From Verrucomicrobiales bacterium (GTDB lineage Bacteria > Verrucomicrobiota > Verrucomicrobiia > Limisphaerales > J093): a DNA stretch of 64,000 nt. Position 1 is the stretch's first letter. Every line of letters begins with the position of its first letter. Location of the stretch: NCBI GenBank assembly GCA_024233305.1, contig JACKPV010000029.1, positions 62,001 through 126,000 of the forward strand, read 5' to 3'. Position numbers and translations under genes: made by a program. Shown here piece after piece: positions 57,971 through 64,000 of this stretch. Below the pieces are notes generated by a model that was given only the letters and a program-made list of their open reading frames with translations, had not been told where the DNA came from and made no database searches.

Positions 57971-60900
57971 TTATTGGTTCTGCCACTGGGGCAAGGCGAG
58001 GATCAGGGCGATCAACTCCTGCGCCCGGCGCTGGTAATCGGCGCGGCGTGGATCCAGCGGCGCGGGCCTTCCGGCCTCGTCGGTGTCGCCAAACCGGATC
58101 AGGACCTCACGCTGGGCGGCGGTGATCAGCCCACCGAAGCACGCGTGGTTGAAATGGTCCACGATGCCCGCCGCGCCGGGATCCGGCAGCGCCGCAAGGA
58201 AGCCCGCGGCGTCCCACGACAAACGGGTGTCCAGGTTGCCCGCCAGCGCCTGCAGGAAGCGGATGCGCGCCAGCAGCCCGGAGGTGTCCATCCAGTCCAG
58301 CCCGATCTCCGACCAGCCGTCCGGGTCGTCGCGGGTGAACAGCTGCATGCCCAGGCTGGCGTTCGCCTCCGGCAACAGCACGCTTTCGGCCGTGGCATCG
58401 AGGGCGCGCAGACTGCTGTTGATGAACTCGACCGGCGTCTTGACCTTGTTGCGGTAGGCGCTTTGCGACCAGAAATAGCCGTCCTGGGTTGCGGGACGCA
58501 CGATGGCCCGCAGGACGGCGCCGATGTTGCCCGGCGGACTGCTGCTCATCCAGGCCGTCATCGCGTCGTTCATCAACCGCCGCAATCCGACCGGCGCCGT
58601 GCCGTTGTGGAAGGACACCAGATTGATGTCGTCCGAAACGAACTTGTTGATAAGCTTGAGGCAGATGAACTCGCGCGTCGACGGGTGCGCCACCATGGCG
58701 TCGATCACGTCGATGGCGTCGCGAACCCCGTCCACACCGGTGCGCCCGGCAGGAATCGTGATCGCGTAGGGGGTGCCGGGGAAGAGCTGCTTCGACCCGG
58801 TGTCGTGCTGGTCCGGGTTGAAGCGAAAGACCCATGAGCCGTAGGGATCCCCGTTTTCGATGCTGCCGGGCAGCGGGGTGCGTCGCACGAGGCGCGGGTG
58901 GATTGAGAGATCGGAGCTGTTCAACGTGACGTTGTGCGCCTGGATCGCGAGCACGTTCACCTCCGGCGCCGGCCGCAACAGGTCGACAAACGGCTCGAGG
59001 GAGAAGACCTCCGCCGGCCGCGTCACCTCGTGTCCGCTGGCCGCCAACCGGTCAAATGCCGGCGGCGTGCCCGTGCCCTCCATGCTGTCGCTGCGCGCCA
59101 CCTCGACGCCGTTCAAGTAGGCCACAAAGCCGTCGTCAAACCGTGCCGAGAGCACCAGTCCCTCCAGATCTTCGCCGGGCGCCAGCGTGAACGCCCGCCG
59201 CAAATAGACCGAGACGTAGCTGCCGCGCATGTCCTCCAAAACGGTGGCGTCGTCGTTGTCGCCGTAACCGATGCTGGTCGCGCCGGTCAGCCAGGTGGCA
59301 TCGGCAAACGCCGGTTCCGTCCAGGCCACGGAGGGTTCGCCCCCGTTGCCGGGGGAAGGTTCGCTGCGGCCTTTGAAGTACTTCCATCCCGGTCCGACCT
59401 CAATGAGCGGCGCTTCGGTGAACTGCACGCTTTCCCCGGTCAAGGGTTCGCGGGCCGACGCCGGAAAGGCCGGGCGCAGGGCGGGTTCGACCTTCCGAAC
59501 GGTCCAGCCGGTGAAGCAGCGCGCCAATTGTTCGATGTCCGTCTGGGTGTAGCGGTTGTCGACTCCGAACCCGAACAATTCGAGGATTTCGCGGGCGTAG
59601 TTTTCATTCGGAGCGCCGGCCACATTCAGCACGCTGTCGAGGTAGATCAACATCGGCGGGCTGGTGGCGCTGTAGAGCAGCAGATCGCCGAAATTGTCGA
59701 GCGCGTGATCGTGGAAGAACTGGTATTCCTCGAACTCCGCCTGCGCCGCTTCCGCGCGGGCCTGACCCTGCGGCATCGCGTCGGTTCCGTCCGCGTTCTC
59801 CAGGTCGTCGAAATAGTCGGTCACCTTGTCGAGATCGGTCGTGAAGTGGTTTTCCCAGAACTCGGCCAGCACCGCCTGCATCTGGCGCCGGGCATACGCC
59901 CCGCGCACGTGCGCCAGTTGCTGAAGCTCGTCGACCCCGCGGATGCGGACCAGCGGATCGCCCGGCAGAAGGGTGCGGTCGAGCAGGACCGGGATCATCG
60001 TGAGGTCGCTGCTGGTCAGATCGTAGTTGTGCACCTGGATCGCCAGGAGGTTCGCCCCCGCTTGCAGGAGCCCCTTCCGGGCCGTTAGGTCGATCTCCAC
60101 CGGGTCGCCCGCCTCGTGGGTGTCGCTGGCCCGTTGATCGAATCGCGGCGTCGCACCGGTGACGTTGGCGCGCGCGACCTCGACCCCGTTCAACCACGCC
60201 ACGAAGCCGTCATCGTAGTCGACCCGGAAAACCAACTGGTCCACCGCCGCCGGATCCGCCACCCGGAAACTGCGTCGCATGAATACGGTCAGGTAGCCGG
60301 GTTGATCCGCCGTCTGCCGCATGTCCTCGAGCACGGTGGCATCATCGTCGTCGCCGTAGCCGATGCCGGTCGCCCCGCGCAGCCATTCGGCATCGTCAAA
60401 GCCGGGCTGGTTCCACGTCGGTGGCGGGGCCTGGGTTCCTTTGGCGTATCGCCACAGCGCGCCGGCTCGCACGAGCGGGGTTTCCGAGCGCGGTGGCTCG
60501 GACGTGAACAAGGCCGCCTCCGCCGCCTGCAACCGGGCATTGGCCGCCTCGTCGATCTGCTCGGGGGCGAACTGCAGGCCGAGATAGGCCCCCAGACCGA
60601 TCCCGTTGATCCAATCGTTGTCCGCGTCGCCCGGTCCGTAGGCCAGCCGGTTGAGGGCATGGTCCACGCGCTCGACCACGTTCAGCGCGACGTCACTCAG
60701 GTAAGTTACCGCGAGGTATCCCGGACCTGACCACGTCGACTCGGGCGCGGTCGGTTCGGGCCCGGCCCGCAGGTTGAGAAACCGCCGGTCCGAATCGACG
60801 GGGACCCGGAACGTCACGACGGCATCGCCACCGTTCAGTGCGCCGGCAATCAAGGCCTCGGGAGTCCCGGTCAGCAGGGCCTCGCGGCCTTCGAGGACCA

Positions 60901-61057
60901 CGTGCCCATAGCCGGCCGGCAAGGTGGCCGCCACCAGCACGCGGTCCCCGTCACGGACGACGGAGTTCAGCACCAGTCGTTCCGCGGCCGCCACCGAAAC
61001 CAGCAGGCCGCCAGCGCCCGCCGCCGCGAGTTGTCCCATTATTTGTCTGGCTTTCAT
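57971..61057 (-). CDS. DUF1800-family protein with two inserted jelly-roll modules
   Basis: A 1028-residue exported protein (hydrophobic start AAAGAGGLLVSVAAA). The DUF1800 core is recognised in pieces: DHALNRLAYGPGDADNDWING and LGAYLGLQFAPEQIDE near residues 132-172, the central VLAEFWENHFTTDLDKVTDYFDD, APNENYAREILELFGFGVDNRYTQTDIEQLARCFTGW (~482-519), and the C-terminal ECLKLINKFVSDDINL-type part. Two similar beta modules interrupt it: ~195-365 and ~550-730, each with a W-Y-F/K-K/G start, IGYGDDDDATVLEDMR, DDGFVAWLNGVEVAR and LLAIQVHN. They look like galactose-binding-type jelly rolls. Function of the family is unknown. Confidence 0.88.
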   Translation of the reverse strand: MKARQIMGQLAAAGAGGLLVSVAAAERLVLNSVVRDGDRVLVAATLPAGYGHVVLEGREALLTGTPEALIAGALNGGDAVVTFRVPVDSDRRFLNLRAGPEPTAPESTWSGPGYLAVTYLSDVALNVVERVDHALNRLAYGPGDADNDWINGIGLGAYLGLQFAPEQIDEAANARLQAAEAALFTSEPPRSETPLVRAGALWRYAKGTQAPPPTWNQPGFDDAEWLRGATGIGYGDDDDATVLEDMRQTADQPGYLTVFMRRSFRVADPAAVDQLVFRVDYDDGFVAWLNGVEVARANVTGATPRFDQRASDTHEAGDPVEIDLTARKGLLQAGANLLAIQVHNYDLTSSDLTMIPVLLDRTLLPGDPLVRIRGVDELQQLAHVRGAYARRQMQAVLAEFWENHFTTDLDKVTDYFDDLENADGTDAMPQGQARAEAAQAEFEEYQFFHDHALDNFGDLLLYSATSPPMLIYLDSVLNVAGAPNENYAREILELFGFGVDNRYTQTDIEQLARCFTGWTVRKVEPALRPAFPASAREPLTGESVQFTEAPLIEVGPGWKYFKGRSEPSPGNGGEPSVAWTEPAFADATWLTGATSIGYGDNDDATVLEDMRGSYVSVYLRRAFTLAPGEDLEGLVLSARFDDGFVAYLNGVEVARSDSMEGTGTPPAFDRLAASGHEVTRPAEVFSLEPFVDLLRPAPEVNVLAIQAHNVTLNSSDLSIHPRLVRRTPLPGSIENGDPYGSWVFRFNPDQHDTGSKQLFPGTPYAITIPAGRTGVDGVRDAIDVIDAMVAHPSTREFICLKLINKFVSDDINLVSFHNGTAPVGLRRLMNDAMTAWMSSSPPGNIGAVLRAIVRPATQDGYFWSQSAYRNKVKTPVEFINSSLRALDATAESVLLPEANASLGMQLFTRDDPDGWSEIGLDWMDTSGLLARIRFLQALAGNLDTRLSWDAAGFLAALPDPGAAGIVDHFNHACFGGLITAAQREVLIRFGDTDEAGRPAPLDPRRADYQRRAQELIALILALPQWQNQ

Positions 61058-61214
61058 GACATCGACGCTGCTTCCTCAAGCAAGAATTGCGCCATCCTGC
61101 GCCGGGGGCAACCGCGAACTGCTTGCGGCTGGTCGCACGTTCACCGCCGTCCCGGCGTGGCCTCGCTTGATTTCGCTCAAGGAATCCCGCCCCGGATGGC
61201 GTATGCTGCGGTCG

Positions 61215-61625
61215 ATGGCCACGGCTGAAGTCAATTCACGGATCGCCCGCGAGCGTCGCACCATGGAGGCGATGCTGGCAATCTACTGCCGCGACAAGCA
61301 CCGGCCCGCCGGGGACCTGTGTCCGGCCTGCCGCCGGCTGCTTGCCTATGCCGACGTGCGGCTCGAGCGCTGCGTGTTCCAGGAGGACAAACCCACGTGC
61401 GCGCAATGCCCCGTGCATTGCTACCGCGAAAGCGAACGCGAGCAGGTTCGCCGCGTCATGCGCCACGCCGGCCCCCGCATGCTCTGGGAACATCCGGTGC
61501 TCGCGCTCCGGCATTGGTGGGATGGCTTCTCGCGGCGGGGGAAGACCCCGAAGCCGCGTCGTCCCGCCCCCCTCCGGCCGCCGGCCCCGAAACCGGACGG
61601 GGCGCCGCCCCCCGGGCAGGCTTGA
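61215..61625 (+). CDS. YgbA-like 'nitrous oxide-stimulated promoter' family protein
   Basis: A 136-residue cytoplasmic protein. The core RIARERRTMEAMLAIYCRDKH, then CPACRRLLAYADVRLERCVF and KPTCAQCPVHCYRESEREQVRRVMRHAGPRMLWEHPVLALRHW is the family signature (YgbA/Pfam NO-stimulated promoter name), with a Cys cluster that may bind metal. The C-terminal ~35 residues are Pro/Arg-rich and less conserved. In E. coli the gene is induced by nitric oxide; its role is unclear. Start taken as ATG 61215 (MATAEVNSR); 61203 is also in frame. Confidence 0.85.
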   Translation: MATAEVNSRIARERRTMEAMLAIYCRDKHRPAGDLCPACRRLLAYADVRLERCVFQEDKPTCAQCPVHCYRESEREQVRRVMRHAGPRMLWEHPVLALRHWWDGFSRRGKTPKPRRPAPLRPPAPKPDGAPPPGQA

Positions 61626-61830
61626 AGCCAGCCTCCCCGCGGCGCGGATTCATGATGCCGCGCGGTATTCAGCGGACGGTCCCTTTTTCCATCCTCCGAA
61701 ACGCAGCCGACGGCGTGCAGGAGGATCGGAACCGGGTCCTCGAACCAGCCCCCAAAACCACGCCCGGGACCCGGCGCCGCGAGGCGGACGGGATTCGGCG
61801 ATTGACCGGACGGTGCCGGCGGTGTAGGTA

Positions 61831-61850
61831 ACGCTGGTAGTCTCCAGCGT
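61831..61850 (+). terminator. Hairpin downstream of the YgbA-like gene
   Basis: ACGCTGG (61831-61837), loop TAGTCT, CCAGCGT (61844-61850). A perfect 7-bp stem without a T run, between the YgbA-like gene and the peptidase gene; termination is possible but not shown. Confidence 0.35.
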
Positions 61851-61894
61851 AGGGGAAACCGCGGTCCGCGGGCCACCGTGCAGGAAGGTCTGGC

Positions 61895-64000
61895 TTGAGA
61901 GAACGAACTCTGCGTCGCCAAAGGAAGGGTCAGTTCAGCGCCGCCTGCTGGGCGTTCGCGTGCATGGCCGGCTTCGCCGTGGGCTTGGGGGCCGCCGAAG
62001 GCGCGCGTCCGGACCGGACTGCATTCACGGGTGCGCGCCAGCTTGCGGGGTCGACCGGGCGCGCTTCGCGGTTTCCGGTGCGCCTCCGTTCGGAGACTTT
62101 CGCCGGCGCCGGCGCGCTCGGCGCAAACCTGGCCCGCATCGCCCACGCCCACGCCAAGACCGGGAACGAGCTGGTGCATGCTCTCCTCCAGTTCGCCGCC
62201 CTGCCGGACGACGCCGGGCGGTCCCGGCTCGCCGCCCTGGGAGTCCGACTCGGAGGCTACGTTCCCGAGCGATCCTGCTTCGCCGGTGTTCCGGCGGGCA
62301 TCGACGCCGCGCGGCTGGCGGAGGAAGGCGTGGTCTGGCTTGGCGCCGTGTATCCGTTCGACAAACTACCGGAACGGCTTTGGCAGGGGCAGCCGGGAAC
62401 CTGGGCACTGACCCGCGAGGGAGGGGTGCGGTTACGCGTCCGTTTCTTCGCTGACATCAGTCCGGACACAGCCGGGGCGGTGCTCGAGCGGATGGCGGCG
62501 TCCGACATACGGCAGGTGCCCGGTTCCGACCAGTTCGAGGCGGTCCTCCCGACGGATGCGATTCGCGCGCTGGCGGCGGAAGATGCCGTGCGCTGGATCG
62601 AGGAAATCCCACCGCCCGCCGTGCCATTGCTGGACGGCGCCCGGGCCAATGCCCGGGTCAACGGGCTCGAAGCGGAGCCCTACGCACTGGATGGTACCGG
62701 CGTTACGGTCGGCGTTTGGGATGTGGGCGTGGTGGACGCGAGGCATGTGGGGTTTGGCGGTCGGGTCACGGTGACGGAACCGGACACGTGGGTGGAGACC
62801 CAGGACCACGCCACCCATGTGGCGGGCATCGTGGCCGGGAGCGGCGCCGGCAGCGAAGCCGTGGGCGGAACGCCGCTGCAATGGCGGGGCATCGCGCCCG
62901 GGGCCGCCGTGGTCACCTATCACTTTACGGACGAGATCGAGGAGATCGTCCAGGCCAACCAGGCTTACGGCATGGCCGTTTCCCAGAACTCATGGGGCTT
63001 CCGTATCAGCCCCATCCTCGGCAACTGCGGTCTTTTCGGGGATTACTCGAACGAGTCACCCGACTACGACCGGCTGACCCGGGGCGCACCGGACGAGGGG
63101 CGGATCAACGTGGTGTTCGCCGCCGGCAATGCGCGCGGTCCGAAAGCCCCGCTCTGCCCCGGGGGGCCCTACGGCAACATCGGCCCGCCGTCGACGGCCA
63201 AGAACATCATCGTCGTGGGGGCCATCAATTCGGACGACAGCAGCATGACGGTCTTCAGCAGTTGGGGGCCGACAGATGACGGCCGGTTGAAGCCGGACTT
63301 GGTGGCGCCCGGTTCGCAGACCAACGGCGACGAGGGAATCACCTCGACCGTCCTGGACAACGGCTACCGGGCGATGGAGGGAACCTCGATGGCGGCGCCG
63401 GTGGTCACGGGGGCGGCGGCGCTGCTGGTGCAGAACTACCGCCGGTTGTACGCCGGCCAGGAACCGCACCCGGCGCTGGTCAAGGCTCTGTTGCTGCACA
63501 GCGCGCTGGACCTGGACAGCGGGCTCGACGGGTTGCATCCCGGTCCCGACTACGCCTCGGGCTACGGCCGGCTGCAAGTGCAGGAGGCGGTGGACCTGCT
63601 GAACCAGCAGGCCTTTCTGCTGGGGCGCGCAGCGCAGGACGAGGAAGCGGTTTTTGTCTGCTCGTTGCCCGAGGGGATGAGCGGCGTGCGCTTCACGCTC
63701 GTCTGGCAGGACGCGCCCGGCCTCGAGAATGCCGCGCAGGCCCTGGTGAACGACCTCGACCTGATCGTCATCGATCCCAACGGCGAACGTCACTACCCTT
63801 GGACATTGGATCCGGCAAATCCGTCGGCGCCGGCCACCCGTGACCGAGCGGACCGGCTGAACGTGGTGGAACAGGTCCTCCTAGCGGACGCGGCCGCGGG
63901 CGGGGACTGGCAGATCCGCGTGCGGGGGCATTCGGTGCCCGCGGGGCCGCAGGCTTTCGCGCTGGTTTTCCCGCCCGGCACGATCCCGGCGCCGGCGTTG
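61895..64000 (+). CDS. Secreted S8 (subtilisin-like) serine peptidase, 3' end outside window
   Basis: At least 702 residues. The proposed start is TTG at 61895, preceded by AGGAAGG at a good distance; it gives a signal peptide (LRERTLRRQRK then FSAACWAFACMAGFAVGLGAA). A propeptide-like region follows, then the S8 catalytic domain: D276 in VGVWDVG, H305 in DHATHVAGIVAG and S498 in GTSMAAPVVTGAAALL; the oxyanion region NVVFAAGN lies between them. After the catalytic domain (~residue 570 on) a beta-rich P-like domain continues to the window edge. An extracellular protease. Confidence 0.88.
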   Translation, partial: MRERTLRRQRKGQFSAACWAFACMAGFAVGLGAAEGARPDRTAFTGARQLAGSTGRASRFPVRLRSETFAGAGALGANLARIAHAHAKTGNELVHALLQFAALPDDAGRSRLAALGVRLGGYVPERSCFAGVPAGIDAARLAEEGVVWLGAVYPFDKLPERLWQGQPGTWALTREGGVRLRVRFFADISPDTAGAVLERMAASDIRQVPGSDQFEAVLPTDAIRALAAEDAVRWIEEIPPPAVPLLDGARANARVNGLEAEPYALDGTGVTVGVWDVGVVDARHVGFGGRVTVTEPDTWVETQDHATHVAGIVAGSGAGSEAVGGTPLQWRGIAPGAAVVTYHFTDEIEEIVQANQAYGMAVSQNSWGFRISPILGNCGLFGDYSNESPDYDRLTRGAPDEGRINVVFAAGNARGPKAPLCPGGPYGNIGPPSTAKNIIVVGAINSDDSSMTVFSSWGPTDDGRLKPDLVAPGSQTNGDEGITSTVLDNGYRAMEGTSMAAPVVTGAAALLVQNYRRLYAGQEPHPALVKALLLHSALDLDSGLDGLHPGPDYASGYGRLQVQEAVDLLNQQAFLLGRAAQDEEAVFVCSLPEGMSGVRFTLVWQDAPGLENAAQALVNDLDLIVIDPNGERHYPWTLDPANPSAPATRDRADRLNVVEQVLLADAAAGGDWQIRVRGHSVPAGPQAFALVFPPGTIPAPAL

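Overview
The window is high-GC, gene-dense DNA that looks like a member of the Verrucomicrobiota, probably a Pedosphaera/Limisphaera-type lineage. This is inferred from the gene repertoire only: a PEP-CTERM protein, sulfatases, a DUF1800/DUF1501 pair, a tri-haem protein of hydrazine-synthase-alpha type, Tat-exported Gfo/Idh/MocA oxidoreductases with a DUF1080 protein, an ECF sigma factor next to a Ser/Thr kinase with WD40 repeats, and verrucomicrobial autotransporter-like or FN3-like exported proteins. I saw no rRNA, tRNA or CRISPR array.

Layout. 1-4.3 kb: 3' part of prfC, then on the minus strand acylphosphatase, metallophosphoesterase, a GT9 glycosyltransferase and a small integral membrane protein. 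4.5-7.5 kb: large secreted tri-haem protein. 7.56-11.1 kb: a mobile island with a 194-bp palindromic element and two near-identical IS copies (1664 and 1661 bp) whose transposase genes are both frame-broken. 11.4-19 kb: secreted proteins (PEP-CTERM, Big_5-like, clan-CD peptidase-like) and a large 2-oxoglutarate/Fe(II) oxygenase preceded by a remnant of a DUF4256 gene. 19-26.2 kb: a carbohydrate cluster of two sulfatases, an 826-residue exported protein and a CE15-like esterase. 26.2-31.6 kb: HI0933-family flavoprotein, rho, acyl-CoA ligase and MarR regulator. 31.8-35.4 kb: ydbH-ynbE-ydbL, an envelope lipid-transport operon. 35.7-39.5 kb: DUF1080 plus two Gfo/Idh/MocA oxidoreductases. 39.5-43.4 kb: ABC-F ATPase, acpP, fabF. 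43.5-49.8 kb: two-domain CbiX/SirB-like protein, zwf-pgl, ROK sugar kinase and two tandem thymidylate-kinase paralogues. 50.3-56 kb: exported protein, kinase-WD40 protein and its ECF sigma factor. 56.5-61.1 kb: DUF1800-DUF1501 operon. 61.2-64 kb: YgbA-like protein and the start of a secreted subtilase that runs off the window.

The most interesting signal is a family of dispersed palindromic elements (at least seven, 109-194 bp, plus a 16-bp remnant). They share termini and a three-base TNA target duplication with the two IS copies, so they look like non-autonomous derivatives (MITEs). Three of them sit directly after a gene's TGA stop codon; in two the stop codon is itself one copy of the target duplication. 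Their arms are strong hairpins, so they would place structured RNA directly at the 3' end of the gene.

Functionally, zwf, pgl and the ROK kinase would form the entry to the oxidative pentose phosphate route; acpP-fabF belongs to fatty-acid synthesis; the sulfatase/esterase and DUF1080/oxidoreductase clusters point to degradation of sulfated or otherwise decorated plant or algal polysaccharides.
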